From Tubiluchus corallicola (lineage: Eukaryota; Priapulida; Priapulimorpha; Priapulimorphida; Tubiluchidae): a stretch of DNA of 64,000 bases. The stretch lies in contig JAQGDQ010000459.1 in the NCBI GenBank assembly GCA_030141605.1, positions 24,545 through 88,544 on the forward strand. Direction: 5' to 3'. Under the pieces are notes generated by a model. It was given only the letters and a program-made list of their open reading frames with translations. It had not been told where the DNA came from and ran no database searches. Position numbers and translations under genes: made by a program. Position 1 is the first letter of the stretch. Every line of letters begins with the position of its first letter. Below, piece by piece: positions 40,062-54,471 of the stretch.

Positions 40062-43000
40062 AACACTTAAATATCTGTTTGGTTTTGCATTAATGATCCA
40101 GTGTAAAAATTTTGCTTACAAAAATGAGTAGTATTCTGCTGAATAAATTTGACTTTCATTTCTCTTACTACTTATTACTGTGATTTGGTTATTGCTTGCT
40201 TGAAAATGCTTCGTTGAAAAACTTGTTTGTAATTTTACTCCATGAACAACAAATAAACACAGATAATCTATAACTCTGTTGCTCAGTTGTTTGCTTGATA
40301 CATAAAAACTCTATTTACTCGCAACCAACAGAAATTTGTTATTGTGTCGTCTTATTATTCGGCCAGTGAAGGACTTGATGTCCTAGTTTTCAAATCCTGT
40401 CTTCAGCACGTGTTTATTTCACCCTGGTTTATGAGTTGACCTTGAATTATATCTTGTTTCTTGGAATGACTTGCATTTTTTCTGCAAACGTTAGTCAAAG
40501 TAACTGAGTGACTCTTTCCCTGGTTAATTTCTATGATCTAGTAAGTGCATTCTTGCAATGTTTTGATCTGTATCGTTTACATTTCAGCTGCATATGTTTA
40601 CACAAACATCTGTTTGGCATTATCAATATTGGATTGGTATAGCTAGGTTATTTATAACATATGTACTGGCTATTTTTAAAACTCTGCTGCTTTCAAGAGC
40701 TCACAGAAAAGAGATTTGTAAAAAAAGGACGGTGAAATTGACCATCATTATTCTTATTGCAAAAGAAGTAAAAAAGGTAAAAGAAAGAAGTAAAAAAGCA
40801 GAGTGAAATCAAAAATACAACTGACATTGTAACCAAAGATTAAAAACAAATGGTGAAAAATCAATAGTTAAAACAAGTAAAGAAACATGTCAATAGCTAA
40901 AAATATAAAGGTAAAAAAACAAAGGTAAATTATAGACTGAAAGTAAAAAAACAGGTAACATTAATAACGTAAGAAAAGTAAAATGTTAAAATCACAGGTA
41001 AATATGTAACTGTTAAAATTAAAGAAAACTTGCCAGGTAAAAGAAACACAAGGAATTCAATTCAGTTCAACGTTATAATAGTTAAAATGTTGACATGATT
41101 ATTTTGACATTTCAATGTAACTGAGGAGCAGGGAAAGACCTGTTGGTCGCTTGATCAGCTGCCCCTTATTAAAAATACAAGTTTACTTACAGTAAATTTG
41201 ATATTAGGTTAGCAGAAATGGTATTGTGTATGCTTAATCACTTATTCTGGTCAGATTTTTACAGACTGGAAAAATAGTAAACGACAATTACTTGAAAATT
41301 GAATACAAGGTTACATTTCGATAATAATAATATTTATACTATATTCATAAATTTATGATAGACACAACCGGTAATGTCAAAAAACAAATCGATAAATATA
41401 TCTCATTTCAAACAAAAAGTAAATAAAAAAATAGGATCAAAAGGTAGTTACATGTTACTAATTAAAATTACAAGGCAAAAATTTGATGGGTACAGTAAAG
41501 GTTGGAAATCTATTTTTATTATAGACTAGTGAGTGATTTAAGCAACTGAGTCTGATGTTTTGTTAAAACACTGGAACCCATTGATGTGATGATAATTCAC
41601 ATTTAGCTGTGTTTAGTAAATTAGACGATGTATCATGGACACAGTGTGATAAACTGATATTTTCAATATTGAACTTAGTAAGAAACTAAAAGAATAGCCT
41701 GCAATAATTCAAACTTGATTTCTTAAATTTTTCATCTGAAAAAAGTAGCCAATGTTGTCAGGGTAGAGAGAGAGAGAGAGAGAGAGATTTCTTGTAGCAT
41801 CGAAATTAGGGAGAGATGCATGCATGTAGCTGTAGCAATAAGTTCTATAGGTATATCAAAATTTCGTGTTATCCTACCCGGAATATTAACCACAAATCTA
41901 CTGCTTTCAATTTCCAGTGTTTCAGTATAGTACCATGCAGTGCACCATTGAGTACAATCGTGCAAGAGTGAAACAGAAATTACCTTGCATTACAAAACTT
42001 GACAGTAGATGGCAGCACCTACCTATTTCAGTTTTCGAATACGCTTTTCCAACTTCGACTTCTTTACTCTCCGAAACTGTAACACCTTTTATTTTTTTAG
42101 GTTTTAGAATTTCATCCATAAGGTTTAGAATGTAAAATAATTGCTTTTATGCAAAAAATCTCATTTTAATCGTTGTGTTTATGAATGACATTAGTGTCTG
42201 CTGCCATCTTTGGGCAAACTTACAATTAAATGGACGAGCTAACAGTGTAAGTATAAGTATTGCATGTTATTATGATGAAAAATAGCACACAGTGTACTTC
42301 CATAAACTGTTTTCCAGGGTTGCAGTGCCCGTATAAACTGTTTGTAGAATTACCTGAGATGACAAGGTCAGAACACGTGTGCTGAAAACCTTTCTCTTGA
42401 CGCAACATGTTTTGTCTCAACATTGAAAAACAGCTTTTTAATTAATAAGTGGGATTCTCCCATTATTATAAGTCAATACATCATCACACAGCTTGTCTTG
42501 TAAGATGCTACATTTGTGATATAATTTTTTGTTACCCACTGAACACACAAAGTGCTCTTCCATTGAAGTGCCACACGTCTTGTTTGGGTCTAGCGACTGT
42601 ATCAGTCTTGGCATTTTACTGAAGACGTAATCATATCTACCTTACATAAACGTCTTCAGTTAAAGAGGCCTTAACTTATACGCTGGCATTAGGTGCTATG
42701 CATAATATATTACAGGAAAGTGCTTACGTCACTGCTTAAGTACTTTTACATTTGTTATTGATATTCCATCTTGAAGCGCATGTCAACGATCGTTAGCCAA
42801 ATTCTGTTGAAAACTATTGGGAATAAAATTTACATTTATAGCTATACAAAAGTATAGATAATGAGCACAAATAGTTTATTAAAATTACCAATGAAAAGTT
42901 ACACAAAAACGATTACAAAAATTAATAACAGCAATCAAACATAACGAAATTAACAAAAGAATTTACCATAAATTATTATTGTAAAACGGATAAAAATGTG

Positions 43001-43619
43001 ACTACCATAGACTACAGCCTAAGTATCAATAACTTCTACTAGTGAACGAGTATTGCGTATTGTAAAAATAGACAAATTATTCCTGAACTTAATAAAGCTT
43101 CAAATTTGCTATAATTCATCCTTTATTGGAAACAGATGACAAATAGTAGTAATTCTTCTTCAACCCATTTCTAATAGTTATGTAAAATATAATAATATGT
43201 GTTATAGAAATAAATGATAAAATTCACATCGCAAACATTTATTTATTAAAACAATTTCATCGATACAAGTAAAATTCGAGATAAAATATAACACAAATAA
43301 ATATAAGACTGCAAGTGATATCACATGTTTGCAAATACAAATAATTAAAATTATTGATTAGGATAGGTGCCTATTAAAAACTAAATCTTTGTTTAAATCT
43401 ACAGCTTTGCGTTTTTTTTTAAATTTGCAGGTCATATCGAAGACTAATGTCTTCAGGGAACTTTTGCAGGGAGAAGCATTCAAATCTATTGTGTCCAGAT
43501 TACAATTTTAAATTGTGCTCCTTCGTAATTATTTATATTACTCAATGGTACTCCAGTAATTTTCTGTTAATTTCATTTTCACCTTGAATGACATTGTAGA
43601 TGAGTTTGACGTACAGCAT
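40062..43619. other. Intergenic stretch between convergent reticulon and CPED1-like genes
   Basis: 40700-41045 is A-rich with irregular recurring GTAAAA and AAAGTAAAA strings. 41764-41788 is a (GA)n tract. Several short frames (41732-42423) show no motif. No gene recognised. Confidence 0.45.
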
Positions 43620-44135
43620 CAGTGGCGGTTCGTGTATAGGTACTGTGGTACTGCAGCACCCCCTGTTTTCATTCATTATTATCGATAATATTTAATGCAA
43701 TAATCTTTTTTCTTTAATTCTTTCTTTATACTTGTGCGGAACCGGAGCACATGAGGGAAGTACAGTTTGCTTCACAGCCCAGGCAGCGTGGTGTTTGACT
43801 GCTGTGCGCATGCGGCCATGCGCACATGTCTGATATAAGACGCTGTACTTTTGGTAGAAAAAGTGCTGTCGCTACTGCAGTACGTGTTGTTAGTTGTCAC
43901 GTGCTTCAAAGCCGTGTATCGGCATATTCTTGAAATGCGACAATTTAGGCTATTTGTAAGCAAACAATATTTTTTGTTTAGGATTTTATCAAGGTTATGT
44001 TTAAATTTGCTTGTTTGTTTAATATTACAACAATATAATTACATGTTTGTTTCGTTTTACACAGTATTAAAACAATGGCTAAAAAAATTTTCAATTTTGC
44101 AGCACCCCACTAATTTTAGCTACGAGCCGCCACTG
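43620..44135. mobile_element. hAT-type MITE with CAGTGGCGG ends
   Basis: CAGTGGCGGTTCGTG at the left and TACGAGCCGCCACTG at the right are inverts with one change. Flanks TACAGCAT and CGTAGCAT agree at five of eight bases, all differences being transitions. GCAGCACCCC occurs inside both ends in the same direction. Confidence 0.8.
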
Positions 44136-44432
44136 CGTAGCATAGATTTATTAAAAGCTTTCAGTAATCAGTCAGAGCATAGATACCACGTACAAATAAT
44201 TTTATATCTCACATGATTTCTGACGGTTTTCAAGAGCAGCTGGAATCAAATTTTACAAAAGTATCATTTTAAATCAAAATACTAACTGCTCTCACATAAC
44301 GTATTCTAGAGGCAGCATTCTGTTGGCGAAAAAGACAAGCTACATGTTAGCGCCATCTATAGGTGAAAATCGCAGTCACAGACATCCTGACACAATGACT
44401 AGTTTCATTATTAAGTTTTAGCAGTTGCAGAT

Positions 44433-44438
44433 TTTATT
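44433..44438 (-). terminator. Candidate poly(A) signal of CPED1-like gene
   Basis: AATAAA on the minus strand, about 120 bases beyond the stop codon at 44560-44562. Confidence 0.5.
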
Positions 44439-44559
44439 GAAGGCAGTCTAGGCACACATAGTGTGTATGGTCCTCTAATACAGCCGTGAGAATGAAAATT
44501 CTGTTCTGGGTTTAGTGCTGGTGTGGTCTACTTTATAGACTGAGTCAGTCAGTAGCTAT

Positions 44560-44616
44560 TCACTCCCTGCAAAGATTCTGCAGTAATATATCCGAGTAAG
44601 CTTGGTTAACGTAGCC
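44560..44616 (-). CDS. CPED1: CPED1-like last coding exon
   Basis: Acceptor TTTACTTTTCAG. GYVNQAYSDILLQNLCRE then TGA (44560-44562). The P/Y-V-N-x-x-Y-S-x-I-L-L pattern closes PC-esterase proteins of the NXPE/CPED1 type. Confidence 0.82.
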   Translation of the reverse strand, partial: GYVNQAYSDILLQNLCRE

Positions 44617-47600
44617 CTGAAAAGTAAAATGATCAATAACACATTAGTATATTAAACTTAATACTTTATTAAGACAAAATCAAATTTAATACGAAATTAT
44701 TATTATCATGTGCTAGCGTGTCTCCTTTCACTTTTTAACAAAATCATTGACCACTGACCATCGACCACTGTCATGAATAAACCATTCGAGATAGTCACTG
44801 ACGCTTATTCTAGACCTTTATACTTGGAAACTGCACAGATTGTGAATTCGTGACTTCGTATTGGCTTCGAGGTTTATTTCCAAAGCAATGAAACCCTTTA
44901 TTCAGAACCTACTCACGCCCGAAGCTGATCACTCTAAATCTCTCCTCAAAAGCACGGTTTACTAAGTTTTAGGCCTACTTATATAATCCTTATGCATGCA
45001 CAAAGAGCCTACTCAAACTCCAAAATATTTAATTGTTTTCTATCATCAATTTGCCACACAGTAGGGGTCACTTAGCCATTCACCCACTTCGCCACTCGTA
45101 CTGAAGTATTACATTCGATACTTTCCACACTCGAACAATTTTTCAAACAATGTTCACACTGGGAGAGTTTATTTGTTTTTAATGTAAAGTTAATGTAATT
45201 GTACACTTGGCCTACTGCCTGCAGCTCATAGGCACAGATCACCAAGCTTTTCGCTGAATCTTGACACCTCTTCAAGACAACAGACCCTCTTGTAAGGCGA
45301 GCCGCTAGGATGAGCATGTGAAAAATGCTCATTTTTTCAGAAGTTTGTGGGAGAGACATCGGCCTGGTTCTTAATTTGTTGATTAGAATTAAACAAATAC
45401 GTGGGAATGTATATAGTCTAATTTGTTTTTATAGAAAAAGGTGCATAACGCTTAAGTTTACGAGTTGTTAATTAAAATGGTTTGGTGCTATTGAAATATA
45501 TAATTTAGATTAATTCTTGACTTTTAATAAAAACCGCACAACTATTTGATTAAAAGAGTGGCCACCCAGAATATAATTTATTGCAACTTACATGATTTGA
45601 CGCATTTACATTGTTACTTTCTATCACAGCAGGACAACCAAATATAGATAATTATTCACTTTCACATAGTTAATACAATAAACACAGAGTACTAATCCTA
45701 GATATATAACGCGCAAATCAGCACATAACTATAAAAAAAAACTATTGAAAAGAGGAAAAAATAACATAACGAATTAGGCGGATCATATGTTTGATATGTT
45801 TGATCATACGTTTGCTTGTAAGAATAGCAAGCGTCAAATGGTCACCTGTACAAGGGTGACGAAGGAATTTATAACTTCAGATAGATCAGGATTAGAATCA
45901 ACAACATCAGAAAACATTGACCAAAAAGTTTGCCATTCAAGTATGTTCCCGTTAAATGGTTTAATCTCAAGTTTAGGAATTCTACTATAAGCATGCGGTG
46001 AACTGAATGATGACTGATGAAATGGAGTTGGTGAACATGGGTGAACAATCTTACAGGTTGAGTAAACATGGCTAGATCTAAAACATTCTGTTGCAGTTTG
46101 TTCTCAAAGATTCGCAAAAATACTTGCATTGTGGTTGACCTCCTTGTGGAAGTGGCAGGCACAAGGACCACTGTCGAACTGTTGAAACATTGGTGCAGTG
46201 ACGTTAAAGTAGTTGACGGTTTCAATTCCAAGCTTTCTTGCATAAATTTGGACGAGTTGATTTCGTTTCCATACATTCTCAGCATTTAACTAAAGAGAAA
46301 AAATAAGAAGGGAAGCATTGTTGCGGTTTGCTAGTCACGGTGATAACAACAATAAGTCTTTACGTAATCACAACATGACTGGACATTAAAATGTAGTTTA
46401 GACGTTGCTGATAACCATATCATATTTAAAAACTGGCGAAAAGCTCTGTACAGGCAAAAATAAGCTGTATTAGTGTTGGCGCGACGTCACTGGTATCTCT
46501 AGTGCATTCAACAACGCATGCACGTGACGTCACTGGTATCTCTGACGCATTCAACAACGCATGCACGTGACGTCACTGGTATCTCTGGTGCATTCAACAG
46601 TGCATGCGCGTGACGTCACTGGTATTTCTAGTGCATTGAACAACGCATGCACGTGACGTCACTGGTATCTCTAGTGCATTCAACAGTGCATGCGCGTGAC
46701 GTCACTGGTATCTCTAGTGCATTCAACAACGCATGCACGTGACGTCACTGGTATCTCTGGTGCATTCAACAACGCATGCACGTGACGTCACTGGTATCTC
46801 TGGTGCATTCAACAACGCATACACGTGACGTCACTGGTATCTCTAACGCATGCACGTGACGTCACTGGTATCTCTAGTGCATTCAACAATATGCGCGATA
46901 AAACACAAATCAAAATGCTACTGCAGCAGAGTATTTCTTTCTGTATTTGCACAAATGACATCAGACTGCATATTACAAACGACCAAAAAAATTTCAAAGT
47001 ACACCAAGCAGGACATCAATAAAAGGTGTATGAAAAAAACAAACAACCCTAACCCTAAAAACATACCAGTGTTGCTCCTGCGAACATTGATGGGTGATGA
47101 AAAGCCGAATTGTCCAGTTTCACTATAACCCTTACATTTGCCAAACCAGCCCTGCAATAAAAATAATCAACAAATTAAATAATTAATTAACCATTACATT
47201 AATTATACGAATTATAATTTCGTCGTCAATATTAATAGGTAAAATGAGATTTATAACCTGTGTAATTTATTTAGGAACCATTTTAAATATTTCACGTCCA
47301 TCCAGTGGGCTCCTCCAAAGACAAACACTGTACTGCTATCGTCTCTAATTGAAGATGCTCTAAAAATGCAAGAATAACTATTAACGTATTATGCAGATTA
47401 AATGAGCACGAGACTACGTGGAGGTTCGCGTGCTAGTGTCGTTAGTGTGTCATTAGCAACCAAAACATGAGTAGGCTAAAATTTCACGTCATTTGAAAAG
47501 TGGACATTAAAGTCAGAGTAAAAGATACAAGTGACGAAGACAAGTTGCTTTTTTGGTTGCTTAACAGGGAAGTTTATTTCTGTGATCAGAATTTTGTTGT

Positions 47601-50600
47601 TAGCAAAGCTTCATTTACAGACGTCGTGTTTATATATATTTAAAAAATTAAGTACCGTAAAACGGGGTGAGTTCGCCACTTTTTAGGGGTATTTTTTTAC
47701 GTTTCCTGCCATAGCAAGAGAATTACCAAACCAATTTTCTTAGTTCAAGCTTTATATTGCCTTTCGAATGAAACACTATCGTGGGGTGAATTCGCCATTA
47801 ACGATTTTACACTCTTTAATGCCATTCTAGGCAGCTGAAGTTAACTGGTTGTGATTGGCTGGTTGGGGGTGAGTTCGCCACCCTATGAAAAAATTATGAA
47901 AAATGTCTAGTTTTAGTTTTCAAATAGAAACTTCTACGTTGGCAAGGAAGGCTTGAACGTCTTGTGCACTGATCTTTTCGCGGGCGCCCTTGATGTTGCC
48001 AGCCGCTCTGAAAACCAGATTGTTCCTTCGGGCGAATGATTTGACAAAGTCTATTCCAGGGTGTTTGCCTTGAATCGTCGTTCCCGGATTCCCTTCGCGT
48101 CAAGAACACTCTTAATCAGTAGTCGGAGATCGATGGCAGTCATTGGGAACTCCCATTCAGCGGCCACTTGGAGTGTTGGCGATTTCGTGCTCCTCGGCGG
48201 CGGAGAACACTGGCTGACCTCCGGTCTTCAGCGGATGACTACCTGAGAGTTTGTCAGAAAGGGTCTTTCTTGGAACTCCGAATTGCCTCGCCGCTGCGCT
48301 GATTGTCCTGTTGGTATTCTTGACGGCATGTAGGGCAGCTTCCAGAGCTTCTGGGGTATAATATTGTTATCTATGACCCGGTACAGGGGTGTAGGTGCGT
48401 GGCATGTTAAGTAGCAAGAAATAGTAGACAAATAATATGTAGCGCAGAATGGAGTACTTCTAGAGCGAATTGAAAAAAGATAACTGTCGCAAACTGTTTA
48501 TAATGACGGTGATCATGATATCTGTTCATTAAACACTGAACAATAGTTACAGCAAACCTACAATGGCCCTTACGTAAGGGGTGGCGAACTCACCCTCGGG
48601 TGGCGAACTCACCCCGTTTTACGGTATATTTTCATCGTGAAAATCCAGTCAATTAAATATTCGATATTAAACATCATCAACATCACCGCCATCATCATCA
48701 TTATCGTCATTGTCAGCATAGTCATCACCATCGCGGTCATCACATCATCATCATTGTTATCATCATTATTATGATCATCGTCATCATTATCACTGTCATC
48801 TTCATCATCATCACCATCTCTCATCAACCGCCATCGTCATCATAATCATCATCGTCATCTCCAGCTTCATCATCATCAATCGTTGTCGTCATCGTAATCA
48901 TCATCGTCATCTCCATTATCATCATCATCATCATCAACAATCGTTATTGCCATCGTAATCATCATCGTCGTCATCATCACCGCCATTGTTAATCCCGTGA
49001 TGTCATGGTTAGCAGTTAATTAAGAATCCAATGCTGAAGGGCAGCTCGTTTTAAGATACTGTAATCCTCATCATTGAGACACAGAGCCAAGAGACATATC
49101 TTTAGCCACATTCTGAGACAATTATATATGATCTTAATGGCATCAATAGCTAGGGTAGCATTGTAGACCAAGACGTTATACAGTCACCCATCCACCTTCT
49201 AATCAAACTCGCCGTTGCTTTTAACTTTTTTAGATTTAGATCTTGGATGTATTTCTAAACTGAAATAGATACATACGTATTAAGGAGGTCACTAAATGCC
49301 GTAGACGCTTCCTTCCATGGCCGCGGGTGGCGCTTGTATAAAGGACTATAAAAATCATTGAAATATCGAAAGGAAAGGATGGCTCCCGTTTTGAATTTGA
49401 TTACAACAGGTAGACTTTTGTCAGATTTGTTGAATCTTTCCTCTATCCCGGCTTTTTCAAGGATGTAATTCATACTTTCTCTTAGGGTAGAATCACCAAG
49501 TATAAAAATCTGCAATAAAAAATAATGCAGGTAAACGATTTTCCACAAGGATGGCAACAACTACAACAACAACGGCAACTTTGGCTAAAGAACTTGATTA
49601 TTTCAAAACACCTGATCAACAGAACAATCTGTCCGCTAGTCCTGCTGTAATTCACCTTTTCGTTTTACTGTTGCCAAAAAACATGCTGTGATATACAGAC
49701 GCAGAGTCTGATTAAAGACTTACCTGTTTTTTTGTCAAACACTTTGATGTAGCCGCCAGTGAAGGTTTTCGAATTCTACACCTGTAGGGTTGCCATACGG
49801 CTTCGCGCCAGTGACAAGACTTCTCCTCGTAACAGGAACGGCAGGGCACTAACCATTCTCCTGATTCGTGTCCGTTCTTACATGGCTGTAGTTTGCTCGC
49901 CAACCGCTGAGTGTCGCTCCAATCGGAGAAGAAAGTAGTTTGCAAACCGCATGGTGTAGTCGGGTCAAAAACATAGTTACAGTCCTACAGAAACAATTGT
50001 AGAATAGAATTGGTAAAATTTAATATGAACAGCAGAAAAAATGATTGTTTGCAACGGTGTTATACGTTTCACTAAATGTTTAGGGTAAAGTTTACAATTC
50101 CCCAAACGCAAGAAATAAGTTTGTGAAGCGGATTAGGATCTGGATTAAAATTAGGGTTAGGTTGGGTTAGAGTTAGAGTTAGGGTTGGGTAAGGGTTAGG
50201 GTTGGAACTACGTTAGGGTTAGGGTATTTGAATTGTGTGCGGAATTGTAAACCTTGTAATGTTTGTAATTTATGTAGTGTTCATCATCAGAGAAGAGGAG
50301 ACGAGAAGAGATGAGATGAGATGAGATATGAGAAGAGAAGAGAAAAGAAGAGAAGAGAAGAGGAGAAAGATCAGTGTCATGAAAACTATAGACCACTGCC
50401 TAATGCACTCAACAGACATTGATCAAATGTGATGATAAGGTTTGATAAAAACAACTTTTTAGTTTCAGCATCCATACAAACATCTAAACATCTAAAGTAA
50501 ACGCATTAGATTAGCCAACAAAAGCGTTTTTTCTAAAAGATGTTTGTCAAAAGTACGAGTTATTGAACACCAGTCACTGTGTTGTTTTAGGAAAGTTTAG

Positions 50601-53600
50601 TTTGATGAATTCAAGACGGCTTGATACTATCAAACTTTGTTTGTCAAACTAAAATTGATAAACTAATTTGACGAATAAACCTGATAGTCTAAACGGGTCT
50701 ATGTTTGTCAAAAGTACAAGTAACTGAGCACCAGTCACGGTGTCATTATTAGGAAATATTGTATTTATTGGTAAATTGTAAAATGTTGAAAAATGCTGGT
50801 GCATGGACTGAACATTAAATGCTTATTGAATGACGTCCTGTCGTTTGACGTCTTCAATGACGTCAATAGGTTAAGCAATGACGTCATGTGAATTAGCTTT
50901 CAATGTTTACCTGTTTTAAACTGCATACTTCGTGAAAAGTAGGACTAGTGTTAGACGTTGGTTCAGTGAAATAGCCTTCTCTGTACTGTTTTATCAGGTA
51001 ATGTGACTTTGATCCAGGAACACGTAAATGCAGCGAGAAAGATCCAACAACGACTGTTTGAAATTGAGGCCTGTAATAGCAGTTTTCTCATTAGATTCTT
51101 TAGCTGGAAATACAAAACTAATAGCATCAGCAGAAAGTTATGAACTGCAAGAGCGTTCAGTCTAGCAAGAAAATACAAAGGCGTTAAAGCACTGTCAAAT
51201 TAAACGAAAGAAACACGATTTAAGGCCGATATTGAAGTTTTTTAACGCATTGCTATGATTATTCATAGTTATTACTGAACAAAAGAGACTTACAAGTTAA
51301 ATAATTTACATTTTCTGGCGAATTTCGAACGCGTGCGTTGTCGTAAAGATCGCCATGTTTCGCGTCTTTGGCGCGAGTGAGCGAAAATGACGTACGAGGA
51401 ACAGAAAGCGTCTTTGGTTACCGATGTTTGTCTAACGATCTTTGGTGACCTCGTGACTGCACTCATTGCGTCATTCGTCTCACGCGATGAAAAATGGCAG
51501 TTCTTCAAATTGAATACTGCTAACAGCGAAGTAACAAAACATCAAAAGGAACAAGTTTTACAGTAAGTTTATAATAAAATAAATTGAATATTCGTAATTT
51601 TAAATTGTAAAGCTTATATTATAGCGAGGGTTTAGTTTGACTTTAATAATGCAATAAAAAGTGCACAATGTTACAAACACGGGAGCAAAATGGTGTGACC
51701 GTTGTATAAACGTCTGAATTTATGGTTTTACATGTGCAAAAATGCTTCAGATGTGGGGATGGAGAGCTAAGAGATGAACTAAAAGTGTTCTGGCAGGCAT
51801 TGAGAAGACTGAGGTTCTAGCTCTCTGCCCCCCTTCTCGAAAACGTTTCGTGTTTTTTAACACACTTTGGCACACTGGAAGCGCGAATTCAGCATTATTA
51901 GCAGGGCCCATTCATCACAATATATGTGATAGTACCAGAGAATACGACTCGTTGTTAAAAGAAAGGACAACTCGTTTAATATGTTGTGTTTATTTTATCA
52001 TTATCCCTTAAACTCCTTAAACTTAGAAAAATATTCCAAAGAAATTTGCCAAAAAAAACTGTCTACAAAGCATAAAGTTAATTTGTACTACTGCTGTAGA
52101 GAGACTTCCAGGCACAGTGATAGCCGCCATTGACTTGAAAATTATGACGTAACTGGTGGACTTCCGGACTTTTCGTAAGCGCATCATGGCTTTCCACAAG
52201 CGCGCACTTCTTGAAGAAATGTAAACTTTTACAACTTAATCTTCATGTAAAAATATCACAGAATTAGCTATCTAGTAATTGCAAAAAAGCTATTATACTT
52301 AGGACACATTGACATTGCGCTAGTTTTCTACAGTGGATAAATGACGTCATTGGTGGAAGAATGGATATTAAAAATGGGAGCACACAAGCATGAAATGATC
52401 GCGAATTTAAAGTGATTTTAAACTAATTACACGAGGCGCTTATCACGCTTTTATTACTAAATCCTTCTAACATTTTTCACAAACATTGAAGTAAACCCGT
52501 CTAGTTGCAAAGACCTCAGCAAATTTTCAATGTTTAAGCAAAAGTTTTTATAAGGAAAAAGTAAAGAGTGAGCAAAACGTTAGTTTTGTGAATAGAAAAA
52601 CCCAAAGATAAATAAAATGAACCCATCAAGGCCTACACCATTCTCAACTTCGGCAGCTCAGCGCTCCACCTTTGTTTACTGTAACACGTGTATTTTAATA
52701 TGAATGCACTCCATGTTCTGAGGACTAGAATTTATATAACTAATTCATTAGTGATAGGAGGTATATACCTTGAAGGGGTTGAAGTTGTAGTTATCGGGTT
52801 TTTAATGCAGAATTTCACAGATAAGAAGCCCGTGGAAATAAATAAATAAATCACAATTGAACAACACACCTACATAAAACATGTTATTCACTTTGAAAGC
52901 TCGAATGGTCGCATCCTATGTATTTCAGGTAGATCTACATAGTTACTGTTTAAATTGAGCTCATAGCTAAATCATTATTTATCTTTCATCTTTATTATCA
53001 TTATTTCATCTTTGATTAGCATAAATTACCCTGTTGTTTCAGCATCACAGTGTTTAGGAATGGCAAGTATTTGAATGAGTGACTGAGACGAGTTCAGGTG
53101 TAAGCTGTACTTCTTTATCTCGGGAGAAAAATCTGGCTTCATTTCACCTGGATACACGTGAAGAGCTGAGAGAAGATTTCCATCCGAAGATTCTGCAAAA
53201 AAATTACGATTATTGTTTTCCATAATGATTTTGAAATTTGAGTTGTGTGAGTAATGGTGTAGAACTTTAAGCCGTTAATTTTATAAGATAGTTATTATTA
53301 GTCAAACAAACAGGTAGACAGACAGACAGATAGACAGACAGACAGACAGATAGACAGACAGACAAACAGAAGCAGATAGACTGACAGACAGTCAGTCAGT
53401 GAGTCAGACAGCTAAACAAACAGCAGACAGACACAGGCATATAATAATAAATCTAATATATTCTCCATTTGCAGAAGTACAATACATTATGTACACAAAA
53501 ATATACTTCATGCATAATATATGAAATATAGCTACAGTTATCACAGTTAATTACATATATTCAATAGTGTGCATGAAAGTTATCTGTGTTTTTCAATAAA

Positions 53601-54432
53601 TATTCTCTAATGTATACTTTATGCATACTTTATGCTGTATGCATTGCATCACCTGATACAAATGTCTGTTAAAATAAATATTATAAACTTTATTTAAAAT
53701 TTAAAACCAAATTAATAATGTAAATTGTACGATCCTAGGATTAAATATGTAAAAATTATTAACATAAATAACCTACTATTTATAAATATAATAACCTACA
53801 TTTATTATCATGAGTTTTCCATTAGACTTAATTATTCGCAAGTACATAGCAGTCGGTTTGCTTAACTATGTATCATGTCATTATGAACTAGTTCCCGCAT
53901 GATATTGATGTACAGCTTAAGGGTAGACTCATCTCGATTTCTTAGTTATTGTATTTATATCCATACTGTCTAGTTTCATTTTAAGTAATATACTCTATTT
54001 CTATTATTATTATTTATACAAGCACAATCAAAGATTAAATGGTGTTGCGTTTGAAAGACATTATTACATTGACACATTTCATTATCACTAACCACAATAC
54101 TATATTTAAAAGCATTACAGCCTCTGCTAAGTAGTAAACTAAATGCACTTGTTTCATTAAGTCTGTTATACTTTCTTAGAGGTAACTTTTAAGGCGCGGT
54201 GAAAATTGGGACTGTTTGCCGAGGCAGACCAGCTAACTGATTAGCATACTGCAATTTTCTGTGGCACAATGTTTCAATAAGTTTATTAACTTTTGACTTC
54301 CTATATTTGACGTTTAATGGATTAACACAGGCAACATGCAATTTTTGATTACGTTGAAATTCTATAGCTTTAGTGATTTTTAAACAGACAGACACACACA
54401 CAGATAGACAGACAGTAGACAGGCAGGCAGGC

Positions 54433-54471
<39 letters not shown>

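Noticed and set aside
45072-45359. 95-codon minus-strand frame in the CPED1-like intron
   Set aside because: No recognisable motif and no phase-compatible splice sites.
46483-46890. Possible CRISPR-like array
   Set aside because: Direct tandem units without unique spacers in an intron-containing animal gene; it is a minisatellite.
48609-48827. Asp/Met-rich frame on the minus strand
   Set aside because: Translation of an ATC/TCA trinucleotide repeat.
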